Assembly: GCF_021155775.2 (NCBI RefSeq)
Contig: NC_060234.1
Coordinates: 10,550,283 to 10,614,282 of the forward strand
Length of the DNA: 64,000 bases
From: Neodiprion pinetum
Lineage: Eukaryota > Arthropoda > Insecta > Hymenoptera > Diprionidae
Direction: 5' to 3'
Within the stretch, counting starts at the first letter, position 1. Each line of letters begins with the position of its first letter. Below are positions 43,973 through 53,627 of the stretch, one piece after another. Under the pieces are notes generated by a model, which made no database searches, had not been told where the DNA came from, and saw only the letters and a list, made by a program, of their open reading frames with translations. The position numbers were made by a program, and so were the translations under genes.

Positions 43973-44201
43973 CATATACATATATGTCTGTGTATATAAT
44001 GGATTGCGATGGAAAATTACGGTAACAATTATTGAGGTAACAATGAGTACCTGCGTTTTTTGCAAAACAAAGCAATCAAAATATTGTGGGCGATCGTTTC
44101 ACAAGTGTGTATACAACGCTGAAGCGTTCTGCAAATGATAACTTGCAGAGGTCATGTCGGCATACGAAGTATTCACCAATTATATTTAACGAGTATTATA
44201 G
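43851..44201 (+). repeat. Tandem-unit segment U, copy 3
   Basis: This is the most complete U: the start tacactggattgg, an uninterrupted TA microsatellite (43937-43969), the MSTCVFC frame (44043-44138), and the empty DIRS site at 44178-44186. Gypsy-B is inserted right after gtattatag (44201). Confidence 0.88.
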
Positions 44202-45826
44202 TGTTACGCCCCGACGTACTGCCTTGGCGTACCTTTTTCAAAATTCCATTTCATTTCATTTCTTTAATTATTACATAACAATCTCATATTCTAATAAGGT
44301 CACGTACAGTCCTCGGCATCCGCTGACATTGTATCTTATTTGCTGACACCAGGAATCGCGCTATAAAATTACTGACCTAGTAACAGCGGCGCTCAGCCCG
44401 GGAATATCTCTCTTTTTAAGTCAAAATTATCATCAATAATTAGGATAAACCACTACCTTTGGAACCCTCAAATTAAAATAGATTCTTTGTTAAGATGTGT
44501 GGATGAATGCGTGAGAATTATCTTAAGATACCTTCTGTTAACATCTTGTACGTATAAGTGACGAGATTGAGAATCGTCGGAATACCATCGAATGACGCGA
44601 ACTAACGCTGACCGTGTAGATTTGGACACCGGGAGGTCGCCCCCGCACTTAATTGGCTAATTACTGTTGCAACTTGTTGCAACTGCAGATTTTTTCCTAT
44701 TAATACCCTCTGGCCCAAGCAGCCATGTCTTACGTCTGTCAAGTCGCGAAGTGCGTGGACGTAAACCCGGATTAGCCCTCTCGAGCAATAGTAGCGTTCG
44801 GAAGATCTTAGTTGTGACCGGCCTAAAGTCTCGCGCTAATTCGTCAAATTCGAGCATTCAGTTATTCTGTTAGCTGCAAGAGACTCACTTTCTTCTACAT
44901 TTCCATCTTTTCTGTTCTTTACTAAATCTCATCTCTTCTGTGAATAGACATTTTTATGATATTCCATTTTCCATAATTAAATTGAGTTCGGCCCTGATTC
45001 AATCGAATCAGGTAATCTTAAATATAATTCCAAATCTAAAAGACTAAGTGACCGACGTTCAACACCGTTCGATTGATCAACTCTTCCAAACTTGAGGTGA
45101 GGCCCCTGGTCCAGCATTCTACCGACGCAGACCGACACGATCCGACGGCTCTCAATCTCGTCGACCGATTCACCTAAAGCTAAGTCAATCCGAGTGTTAA
45201 TCTTCGAAATTAAACGAATTCTTGTTTCACCTTTATAATCAAAATCTACTTCAGTAATTTTCATTCAAAATCAAGTCTAGAATTGGTGGCTAGCTTCACT
45301 ACCCCCAATTAAATCGTACTTATTGTTTCCAAGAATTAACGAATAAGACTTAACCATAATATATATATAATTGATTCAAGATAATCTAAAAAGAGAGATA
45401 CAATCCAATAATCACGACCAACTAGTTAACCATCGTTCAGAGTAGATGTTCCTGGTACCAAATATTAATATCCTTCAGAATATTATAACACACGATTTGT
45501 ATGAACTTGAACACTTTATAAATTGTTATTTTCGGCTCATATACAGAAACAGAATATACTTCATCTTTTACCAGTTGAATCATATTAAACATTTATTTTG
45601 AACGACCTTCTTCCCACTTTCTTTATTATAAAATTGCCTCAACAATTTAAACAAACCTCACAGACCTGTACAGGACTATAGCAACACGATCCTACAAATT
45701 ACCGGCTTATCGAAAGGTAGGTCTTCTCTTAGTTTTAATAATTATTCATTGTCGTTACGTGGGAGCTTGATTATTCAGTTGATCATTAACTACCACCGCT
45801 CAGTACACCCTCACCCCCACGTAACA
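44202..45826 (+). repeat. Gypsy-B 5' LTR
   Basis: 1625 bp, TGTTACGCCC to CCCACGTAACA; the ends are inverted TGTTAC/GTAACA. It matches 54276-55900. No coding frame is assigned inside it. Confidence 0.93.
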
Positions 45827-45833
45827 CAAGAAT

Positions 45834-45851
45834 TGGTGGCAGCGGTGGGAT
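45834..45851 (+). other. Gypsy-B primer binding site, tRNA-Leu(UAG)
   Basis: TGGTGGCAGCGGTGGGAT starts 7 bases after the LTR and is complementary to the CCA-tailed 3' end of tRNA-Leu(UAG). Confidence 0.85.
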
Positions 45852-46211
45852 TCTGTTGCTAAAAGTGAGATTTGTTTAAATAAAAAAAAAAATAAGAAAA
45901 AAAAAAAATAAAAAAAAAAAATAGAAATTCTTAATTTTTTAATCTTTGTGTTAAAATTGAAAAACTGGTCAATCATATAAAAAAAATAAGGTATCTTTCT
46001 TTCTAGATAATAATTATATAATTAACGACCAATTGTGCATGAAACTCTGCGAATTATTACTTGTGTATTAGTATGTATATGTCATAATATCCTGATATCG
46101 TATATTGCCGAATTTTCCACTGGTCATTTGTGTATTAACTGTGTTCTCAATATTTGCCTGAAATTGGCCTGAATTATTTCGTGTGCATAAACAACCTTTC
46201 TCGATTTTGAA
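45852..46211 (+). other. Gypsy-B gag leader
   Basis: A-rich leader of about 360 bases with A tracts near 45880-45925. It has no ORF and ends directly at the gag ATG. Confidence 0.6.
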
Positions 46212-47531
46212 ATGCCTAACGAAACGGGAAACCAGAGCGCGGACCGAACCAATGTATCCGCCCTAGACGCGAGTAATGCAATGATGGCGTCAATGGTGGA
46301 GTGCTTCGCGCTACAACACAGTACGCTTAATATTCCATATTTTGACGGGAAAAACATTCGTTTGAAAGATTTCTTACAAGACGTGCAAAACGGTTCAGTG
46401 TATGTTCCGCCGAATTCGGAAGGCGCATATGTAAAGTGCGTTCTAGGAAAATTGCAAGGAGCAGCTCGCGACAGTACATATGGCGAAACTTTCAATACGG
46501 TCAACGAATTAATAAAACATCTGAAAAGTCGATTTGCAGCTGAAAAGACTTATCCGTATTATCAACAAGAGATCGCGAATATACGGATGAAGCGTGATGA
46601 AAACGTGAGCGATTTCTACGATCGATTAAAAATCTTGGTCAGTGCAGCTCGCGTAGCTTTAGAAGACGAGTACGGAAAAACTGAGGTCGACGCGGTAATG
46701 AAAGTTCTACAAGTGAACGCGTTGGATGCTTATATTCGAGGACTACCTGAAGCTATCGAAAGATATGTTGAAGGACGTGTAAAGACATTGGAAGAAGCGT
46801 TTAAGTTAGCGCGAAAAACAGAAAATCGTATGCGTCAGGGAATAATATCTTCCGGAGAAACGCAGAGAGTACAAATTCCGCGACCGAACTCTCCAATGAT
46901 CTATAACCAAAATAACGCGCCGCGATTGTATTCGAATTATGGCATCTCAGACGGAGCGGAGACACGCGCGAGAAGCCCGTCACCGAACGCGGCAATGTAC
47001 AGACACCCGACGGCAAACGTCGCCGATCGACGATCACCCGAACCGAGGGGTTATTACCCATACGAGATGCCCGCTTACTCACAGTTTCAGCACCAGCAAC
47101 CGCGTGGTTATCAATATCCGCCTTATTTTCCACAACACCCGTATTATTATCCGCCGATGACATATCCGTATTTACCACCTTATGGATATCCGCCCACAAT
47201 AAATCCTGCATCGATTCCACAGAGATCGGGATCGCCGGGAGAAAGTTTAAATACGGGCAGATCGAATTCGCCAAATTCAAACACCCGTTCATACAACCCG
47301 AATCAGCAGTCCGGTTTTAATCAAACGAGGTTTGATGATTCGAACGTCAGAACACGGTCACCATCTCCGCGTAGAACGTCCGAAACAGCTGAATCTTTAA
47401 ACTTGAACGCGACTCGTCGTCCGGACGCAACGGCGAGGTACGCGGCGCCCGAGCGTCAATCGACGGTCCGTTTTGTGGAACCGCCGGCCGGTGCATTGAT
47501 ACGCGCGGATCAGATCGAGAATCGCCACTGA
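46212..47531 (+). CDS. gag: Gypsy-B Gag, unit 1
   Basis: The frame is 439 codons. Residues about 30-205 form a helical capsid-like region (IPYFDGKNIRLKDFLQDV, LKSRFAAEKTYPYYQQEI, NVSDFYDRLKILVSAA, LDAYIRGLPEAIERYVEG). Residues 225-345 are rich in Pro, Tyr and Ser with several SPSP and YPP motifs, and the end is Arg-rich. There is no CCHC knuckle, as in Gypsy groups whose Gag binds RNA through basic residues. The protease frame follows 5 bases after the gag stop in the -1 phase and is open back through the end of gag, so -1 frameshifting is likely. The frame is intact in both units. Confidence 0.87.
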   Translation: MPNETGNQSADRTNVSALDASNAMMASMVECFALQHSTLNIPYFDGKNIRLKDFLQDVQNGSVYVPPNSEGAYVKCVLGKLQGAARDSTYGETFNTVNELIKHLKSRFAAEKTYPYYQQEIANIRMKRDENVSDFYDRLKILVSAARVALEDEYGKTEVDAVMKVLQVNALDAYIRGLPEAIERYVEGRVKTLEEAFKLARKTENRMRQGIISSGETQRVQIPRPNSPMIYNQNNAPRLYSNYGISDGAETRARSPSPNAAMYRHPTANVADRRSPEPRGYYPYEMPAYSQFQHQQPRGYQYPPYFPQHPYYYPPMTYPYLPPYGYPPTINPASIPQRSGSPGESLNTGRSNSPNSNTRSYNPNQQSGFNQTRFDDSNVRTRSPSPRRTSETAESLNLNATRRPDATARYAAPERQSTVRFVEPPAGALIRADQIENRH

Positions 47532-47536
47532 TCAGG

Positions 47537-48004
47537 ATGACAGCTCCTGAATTAAAAGAACACTCAGCAATTTTTCTAATCGACACCGGCGCAGATATCA
47601 GTCTAATTAAAGCTAATGTTTTACATCCTGACGTTTTAATCAGTGTAGACGAAATTTCTATGATAACGGGAATAACAACCAACAAAGTTGAAACTTTGGG
47701 AATAACAAATTTAACTTTACAAAACGAACCAAGTAAATTTCACGTCGTACGGTCAACCTTTTTGCTAAATTGCGACGGTATATTGGGTAAAGATTATTTG
47801 CGCGAGCGTAAGGCTGAGATCTCTTTTACACATAACACCTTAGTAACGAAAACTGACCCGATTAGACCGATACGATTTATCGGATACGAAGAACATTCCG
47901 ATACCGAAACGAAACCGCAAAAACGTTTCTTTAAAATTCGTGCGCGCACAAAGCAAGCCATTGGCATTGACGTAATCAGTTGTGGCACAAAAGAAGCATA
48001 TTAG
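47537..48004 (+). CDS. Gypsy-B protease and pol N-terminus, unit 1
   Basis: This 155-codon piece holds the aspartic protease active site FLIDTGADISLI (D16-T17-G18) and the second motif CDGILGKDYL. An in-frame TAG at 48002-48004 separates it from the RT frame, which is open from 48005 in the same phase. The stop sits inside the linker after the protease and not at a clear domain edge, which favours a mutation inherited by both units; readthrough cannot be excluded. An ATG at 47537 is present, but frameshifting from gag is more usual. Confidence 0.82.
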   Translation: MTAPELKEHSAIFLIDTGADISLIKANVLHPDVLISVDEISMITGITTNKVETLGITNLTLQNEPSKFHVVRSTFLLNCDGILGKDYLRERKAEISFTHNTLVTKTDPIRPIRFIGYEEHSDTETKPQKRFFKIRARTKQAIGIDVISCGTKEAY

Positions 48005-48094
48005 CCACGCGTAGAAACCATAGACGGCGTATACATTGGTGAGGCTGCAGTCTCGGTACAAGATGGCGTATGCCATGTTCTTGCAATTAATACC

Positions 48095-51000
48095 TTGGAT
48101 AGAGATATTGAGATAGAGATTCCACCACAGGAAGTGATACCTTTTGAATATCACAACTTTCCGGAGGAGCATGAATATCACGATTCAAGTTCAGAAGACT
48201 TAAATTTAGAACCTGTAGTGACTGATCGATTTACAGAAATTCAATCAAAATTGCATCTAGATCATTTAAATATAGAGGAACGCGATCACGTATTAGATAT
48301 CATTGAGGAATATCCGGAATTATTCCATTTACCTGGAGATAAATTAAAATCTACACTCGGAATTCAGCATCGTATACCAACCGAGGATGATATACCGATT
48401 AATACGCGACAATACCGGTTCCCTCCAATTCACAAAACCGAGATTGAAAACCAAATCAAAATTAAAATTGACAACGGAATAATAGTTCCTTCAAATTCAC
48501 CGTATAATTCACCCGTGTGGATTGTACCCAAAAAACCAGATTCTGCGGGTAGAAAACGATGGCGCATGGTAATTGATTTTCGGAAATTGAATGAAAAGAC
48601 AATTGGGGACGCGTATCCATTACCTAACATTACAGACATTCTTGATCATCTCGGTGAAGCGCGATATTTTTCAACTTTCGATCTTGCCAGCGGTTTCCAA
48701 CAAATTGAAATGGACCCCCAAGATAGAGCAAAAACCGCATTCACAACACCAAACGGTCATTACGAATATCTTAGAATGCCTGAAGGGCTTAAAAACGCGC
48801 CCGCTACATTTCAAAGATTAATGGATCGAACATTACGCGGACTACAAGGAGTCGAAGTTTTCGTTTATTTAGACGACATCGTAGTTTATGCAAAGAATTT
48901 AGAAGAACACGGCAAGAAAATCCGCCGGTTATTTAACAAATTAAAAGACGCTAGATTAACGTTACAACCAGATAAATGTGAATTTCTAAAAACAGAAGTG
49001 GCTTATTTAGGCCATATTATTGGCAGATCAGGAGTTAGACCGGACCCAAAGAAAATTACGGCGGTTCGACATTTTCCACAACCTAAAAATCCTAAGAACA
49101 TTAGACAATTTCTGGGACTAGCCGGTTACTACAGGCGTTTTATTAAAGATTTTGCGGGAAAGGCTAGGCCTCTTACAGACTTATTAAAGAAGGAATCACC
49201 ATTTATTTGGGGAAAAGATCAAAAGAAAAGTTTCAAAATTTTAAGGAAATATCTATGCCAATATCCTATCTTGCAGTACCCAAATTTCAAAAAGCAATTC
49301 ACGTTAACTACCGACGCATCCGACTATGCAATCGGAGCCGTTTTAAGCCAGGAAGTGGACGGTTATGACATGCCCGTCGCCTACCTGTCTCGTGCTCTGA
49401 GCAAAGCGGAACAAAATTATTTTACAACTGAGAAAGAGTGTTTAGCAGCTCTATATGCCGTACTACATTTTCGACCTTACCTTTATGGCCGAAAATTCAC
49501 ACTGGTTAGTGATCATGAGCCATTGCGCTGGATCGACTCGATTAAAGATCCCGGGCAGCGACTAATACGATGGAGGCTCAAGTTACGAGATTACGAGTAT
49601 GAATTCAAACACAAGGCTGGACGACTTAACAGTAACGCAGATGCATTGTCGCGCAATCCAGTCCCTGTTACCGACGGTATTACCCAATCGTCGGAGTCAT
49701 CTGATAGTGGAAACGATAGTGACAATCTAATAATTAAATCTGTAGACTCATTTCCAAAATATTCAGACTATTTGAAAATAATTAGAACAGCTGATATTGA
49801 AAATCCAAACATTATTAAAGTACACGAAAGCGTTTTCGATAGACTTGACAATTATGCGCATACCGTTTCTGTAGATCTTGAAATGAGTTCCGGTATAGCA
49901 AGCGATTTTAGAAAGAAGTATGGGGTACCGGAACACCTTCGCAGTCAAGCCGATATGCATTCAGTAGCTAAATTAGAACTGCCAGATCAGAAAATTTACT
50001 ACATTATGACAAAATTAAACTTTTGGGACAAACCAGAATACGAAGACATGTACCTCAGTCTGATCAATTTTCGGAAAATTTTAGAAGATGACTCTGTTAA
50101 AACGGTTAGAATACCTAGAATGGGATGCGGTCTAGATAAACTAGCATGGAACAAAGTAAGAACCATGTTACGATTCATTTTTGGAGGAACGGGAATCAAA
50201 ATTTTTGCTTGTACAAATTTAAAATTAATAGAGAATCAAAAACTCCAGACGATATTTGCTATTATGAACCCTGGGTCAAATTTGAAGGTCAGGACTAAAC
50301 CGAACCAATGGAAGATATTACCCATCGATTCGAAAATTTCAAAATTACCTGCTCCAAAAATAAAGCGACCATTAGCCAAATCAGACTCGGTCCCAAGGAA
50401 AAAATCAGCTGACGAAACATTCTGTCCAAAAACAAAGACTACCATAGAGCCTGATGAGAACGCGATCTCAACAAGAACTCGATCGAGAGCTAGGACAACA
50501 GCAGGAAGTAGGCAAGCTGTTTCTGAGGACTCATCCGACGATGAATCTTCCGAACCGCCGGCCTACCGGAGGCAAAGAAGTATATTACCGAATTTAGGTC
50601 TTGAACAACCTACTACATCCCAGGGAACACAACAACCTGAACAAACAGACGTTCAGATTGACGACGACGACGTTGAATCTGATTCTGAGCCTGAAAATAT
50701 AACAGTAAAATTAAAATCACCGCGTGATAGAGATAGCGATTCGGATGATGATGTATTTTTGCAAACAGAAGCGAGTCGTAAAGCTAAATTATCTATAGAT
50801 CCTAAAGAATTGAGGAAATCATTTGACCTCTTTAATAAATCTTTGCGCGAAAGAAGTAATCTGAATCCGAAGGAGTTGCAAGATTCATTTGAACTCTTTG
50901 ACAAGACCTTGCACGAGAGGAGTCTTCTAGACAACTCCAATCACTCGGATGCAGATGAAGTAGGGTTACCAGGCCATATATCAGAGGGTGAAGAATTAGA

Positions 51001-52906
51001 CGAAACCATTCGTGAGGTACTCGACGAAAATGATGAGACGGATGACGATGAACTAAATAACAAAATTGAAAAATTTTTAGAAAGAGTTAATAGAAATCAA
51101 GGAAACAATAGCGAGGCTGGACAGACTAACACCAATCAAACTAATTTGAATGAGTCAGTAGTTAGTCGACCTTTGCAGAAATCGGCATTACCAACACCTA
51201 TAGTAGCACCCAGACCAATAGCACTCTCAACCCCGTATCCTTTGAATATGATACCTGAGTTGAACGAGACGGGGGACATTTCAGTGAAAAGCAAGGTCAG
51301 TAAAACGCCAAGGCGTTTACAGCCGCAACTAGACTTCCGAGATTTACCAACGCGAATTGAAATCACGGAAAGTATACCACCAGATTTAGAAACAGTGTCG
51401 CCATTAAAATTTCCAAAAACAGGTTACCACTCAGGGAATAATATCTCATTCAGTCGTGAAAATTTGACATACAGAAAAGACAACTATGTACATTTCATAT
51501 CAATAGATTCAGAATTTTCTACACCAGTCAGCAGGCTATTAAACGATTTGGAATTAATAAATGCAGACGATCACCGTGGTGCAAAACCAAAATTAGGCCA
51601 AGTCATTATTACAAAAACGGGAAAATATAGCATATTTAGCCTCGTAGTTAAAAGAAAACATTTTGACAAAATTGAATTACATAACGTCAAGGTAGCTTTA
51701 GGAAACTTGAAAACGACTCTATTAGATTTGAAAATAAAAACATTCAGAATTTCAAAATTAGGGGATATGACTGACGAACTGTCAATAGACATCTCAAATT
51801 TATTAATAGATATTTTTGAAAACGAAGATATAGACATTACAATCTGTTCAGGTATAACCGAGATACCACCATCAGAAATACGACTGGGCATAATTTCGGA
51901 AATGCATAGTGGACTGATGGGAGGACACAAAGGCGTGACCAAAACATATCGAAGAATCCGCGAAAGATTTTATTGGCCACGAATGAGAGAGGATATCAGT
52001 AATTTCATTCGGAGATGCGAAAGCTGTCAAGAACAAAAGCTAGTTCGCGTAAAGACTAGAGAGCCAATGCTAATAACGGACACTCCATCTGAGCCGTTTG
52101 AGAAAATTTCGCTAGACACAGTAGGTCCACTTCCGCAGACCCCTAGTGGCAATAAGCATATCTTAACTATGCAGGATAATCTGACAAAATTTTGTATCGC
52201 TGTGCCTATTCCCGATATAAGAGCTGAGACTGTGGCTCACGCAATGGTAAAACACCTGATTTTGCATTTTGGATCGCCTAAAACCATTCTAACAGATCGA
52301 GGAACAAGTTTCGTGAATAAACTATTACAAGAATTAGCTAAACTGTTCAAAATTAAACATATTACCACTTCCAGTTATCGACCACAATCAAATGGCGCAT
52401 TAGAACGTAGTCATATTGTTTTAACAGAGTACATTAAACATTATATTGATGAGTTCGACGATTGGGATGAACTAGTTCAATTTGCTATGTTTTCATACAA
52501 TACGGCGGTTCATGAAGCCACAAACTTTACACCGTATGAGCTAGTTTTCGGAAGAATAGCGCGCTGTCCAACTTCGTTTGATACTGATGAAAACCATTTA
52601 ACGTACAACTCGTATCTTGAAGACCTAATGATCAGATTAAACGAAATGCAGGCCCTGGCTGCGACCAACTTAGTGCAGGCGAAGGAAAGGTCGAAAATGT
52701 ATTACGATCGGACAGCACATCCATTCAAAGGCAAAGCAGGAGACATGGTACGCGTACAAATAGAAGCTAGAAAAGGAAAATTTAGCAAGCGATACCAAGG
52801 TCCATATAGAATTGTTAAAGTCTTGGAAAACAATAATGTAGTATTAGAAGGTAACAACGGTGAAAGATTCGTTAAACATGTAGACAAACTCGAATTGGCT
52901 TACTGA
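48095..52906 (+). CDS. pol: Gypsy-B Pol: RT, RNase H, macrodomain, macro-like domain, integrase (unit 1)
   Basis: The frame is 1603 codons; the true open stretch starts at 48005 after the TAG, and the apparent start is TTG, so translation must come from upstream. Domains in order: RT about 120-310 (MVIDFRKLNEKT, FDLASGFQQI, catalytic YLDD 258-261); RNase H about 400-520 (TTDASDYAIG, TEKECLAALYA, SDHEPLRW, ADALSR); a TARG1-like macrodomain about 585-712; an acidic/Ser-rich linker 770-1090 with a 22-residue tandem repeat; a second macro-like domain about 1128-1255; an HHCC zinc domain (H1271, H1278, C1308, C1311); the integrase core D1341, D1401, E1437 (35 residues between the last two); and a GPY module (YQGPYRIVKV). 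Apart from the upstream TAG no lesion is seen. It is far longer than usual for Gypsy because of the ~700-residue insert before integrase. Confidence 0.9.
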   Translation: MDRDIEIEIPPQEVIPFEYHNFPEEHEYHDSSSEDLNLEPVVTDRFTEIQSKLHLDHLNIEERDHVLDIIEEYPELFHLPGDKLKSTLGIQHRIPTEDDIPINTRQYRFPPIHKTEIENQIKIKIDNGIIVPSNSPYNSPVWIVPKKPDSAGRKRWRMVIDFRKLNEKTIGDAYPLPNITDILDHLGEARYFSTFDLASGFQQIEMDPQDRAKTAFTTPNGHYEYLRMPEGLKNAPATFQRLMDRTLRGLQGVEVFVYLDDIVVYAKNLEEHGKKIRRLFNKLKDARLTLQPDKCEFLKTEVAYLGHIIGRSGVRPDPKKITAVRHFPQPKNPKNIRQFLGLAGYYRRFIKDFAGKARPLTDLLKKESPFIWGKDQKKSFKILRKYLCQYPILQYPNFKKQFTLTTDASDYAIGAVLSQEVDGYDMPVAYLSRALSKAEQNYFTTEKECLAALYAVLHFRPYLYGRKFTLVSDHEPLRWIDSIKDPGQRLIRWRLKLRDYEYEFKHKAGRLNSNADALSRNPVPVTDGITQSSESSDSGNDSDNLIIKSVDSFPKYSDYLKIIRTADIENPNIIKVHESVFDRLDNYAHTVSVDLEMSSGIASDFRKKYGVPEHLRSQADMHSVAKLELPDQKIYYIMTKLNFWDKPEYEDMYLSLINFRKILEDDSVKTVRIPRMGCGLDKLAWNKVRTMLRFIFGGTGIKIFACTNLKLIENQKLQTIFAIMNPGSNLKVRTKPNQWKILPIDSKISKLPAPKIKRPLAKSDSVPRKKSADETFCPKTKTTIEPDENAISTRTRSRARTTAGSRQAVSEDSSDDESSEPPAYRRQRSILPNLGLEQPTTSQGTQQPEQTDVQIDDDDVESDSEPENITVKLKSPRDRDSDSDDDVFLQTEASRKAKLSIDPKELRKSFDLFNKSLRERSNLNPKELQDSFELFDKTLHERSLLDNSNHSDADEVGLPGHISEGEELDETIREVLDENDETDDDELNNKIEKFLERVNRNQGNNSEAGQTNTNQTNLNESVVSRPLQKSALPTPIVAPRPIALSTPYPLNMIPELNETGDISVKSKVSKTPRRLQPQLDFRDLPTRIEITESIPPDLETVSPLKFPKTGYHSGNNISFSRENLTYRKDNYVHFISIDSEFSTPVSRLLNDLELINADDHRGAKPKLGQVIITKTGKYSIFSLVVKRKHFDKIELHNVKVALGNLKTTLLDLKIKTFRISKLGDMTDELSIDISNLLIDIFENEDIDITICSGITEIPPSEIRLGIISEMHSGLMGGHKGVTKTYRRIRERFYWPRMREDISNFIRRCESCQEQKLVRVKTREPMLITDTPSEPFEKISLDTVGPLPQTPSGNKHILTMQDNLTKFCIAVPIPDIRAETVAHAMVKHLILHFGSPKTILTDRGTSFVNKLLQELAKLFKIKHITTSSYRPQSNGALERSHIVLTEYIKHYIDEFDDWDELVQFAMFSYNTAVHEATNFTPYELVFGRIARCPTSFDTDENHLTYNSYLEDLMIRLNEMQALAATNLVQAKERSKMYYDRTAHPFKGKAGDMVRVQIEARKGKFSKRYQGPYRIVKVLENNNVVLEGNNGERFVKHVDKLELAY
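49847..50230 (+). other. Macrodomain (TARG1/OARD1-like) inside Gypsy-B Pol, unit 1
   Basis: Pol residues about 585-712. The order of motifs matches small ADP-ribosyl-glutamate hydrolase macrodomains: HTVSVDLEMSSGIASDFRKK, VAKLEL, IYYIMTKLNFWDKPEYED, then VRIPRMGCGLDKLAWNKV and IKIFACTN. The Lys in ITK/MTK (640) and the Asp in GCGLD (681) are the positions that act in catalysis in the TARG1 family, and both are present. It may remove ADP-ribose from proteins or nucleic acid; activity is inference. Confidence 0.8.
50795..50929 (+). repeat. 22-residue tandem repeat in the Pol linker, unit 1
   Basis: Residues about 902-945 hold two adjacent copies of a motif of the form xPKEL..SF(D/E)LF(N/D)K(S/T)L.ERS. 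The DNA copies have diverged, so the repeat is older than the two element units. Confidence 0.75.
51476..51859 (+). other. Second, diverged macro-like domain in Gypsy-B Pol, unit 1
   Basis: Pol residues about 1128-1255: NYVHFISIDSEFSTPVSRLL, IFSLVVKRKHFDKIEL, then FRISKLGDMTDEL and IDITICSG. The order of strands and helices parallels the first macrodomain, but GCGLD is replaced by KLGDM, so catalysis is doubtful. It lies immediately before the HHCC domain. Confidence 0.55.
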
Positions 52907-52998
52907 TGGAACGCATTGTAGACTGATTAATGCGACTACAAATAAGAGATGGGGAGTAATGAACATTCATTTTCGAGGAAATAAGGAGGAAGAATACC

Positions 52999-53363
52999 AT
53001 GGATTCATTAGGGGAATTTACCTTATTAATTATCGGATTTTGGATATTGAGGGAAACGAACTTGGAAGACTACATGATCACATCATTTACCAACAATCCT
53101 GGGATATTTCTAAGTAATTTTAAGCTTAACGCTAACGGATGGGGCGTGACCAACCGCAACGAGGGATATTCAACTGTAACTAGCTCTAAGTTTGAAGTCT
53201 AACACCTAAGAGGGAAGTTCAGCAATGAACTTGATCTGCCCTTAGAGTTCGTTCAGAAGCTTCTGAATGGATCAACTCAGTGTGATGTTAACCTTGAAAC
53301 CTTTCCTTTCTTTCAAATTCCTTTCATTCCAAATTAACGTTAAAAATGCTACAGTATATTAGG

Positions 53364-53419
<56 letters not shown>

Positions 53420-53627
53420 ACCATTGGAACTTCGGCAATTATTTAAGGCAAATGGCAATTTGGTGAAAACTTTTACAAAACCTAACAGGAGAAAAGGCGA
53501 GTTCGAGTGGCTGAATGCAGTCGATGAGCTGTTTGGGTCCAGAATGCATTACTCCAAAGGAACCCAGATGCCAAAACAAGGCAGCACTTCAAAGTACTGC
53601 CAGGATTCCTGTTCGTCAACCTATTAA
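52999..53627 (+). pseudogene. Probable envelope-like remnant, unit 1
   Basis: After pol an ATG in strong context (ACCATGG) opens a 67-codon frame whose start is hydrophobic (LLIIGFWIL, signal-peptide-like), followed by a NNPGIF motif like that near the start of insect errantivirus Env. It stops at 53202. After the poly-A run another frame (53424-53627) contains NRRKGEFEWLNAVDELFG, which resembles a furin-type site followed by the Env transmembrane subunit start. The middle and the membrane anchor are missing. Identification rests on short motifs only. Confidence 0.38.
53364..53417 (+). repeat. 54-bp poly-A tract inside Gypsy-B, unit 1
   Basis: An unbroken A run lies between the two env-like pieces. 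Unit 2 has 53 A at 63438-63490. It may mark an old processed insertion or slippage expansion. Confidence 0.85.

Noticed and set aside
46801..47292. 163-codon minus frame opposite Gypsy-B gag (again at 56875-57366)
   Set aside because: It is opposite the Pro/Tyr-rich half of gag, whose codon pattern leaves the complement open; no motif was found.
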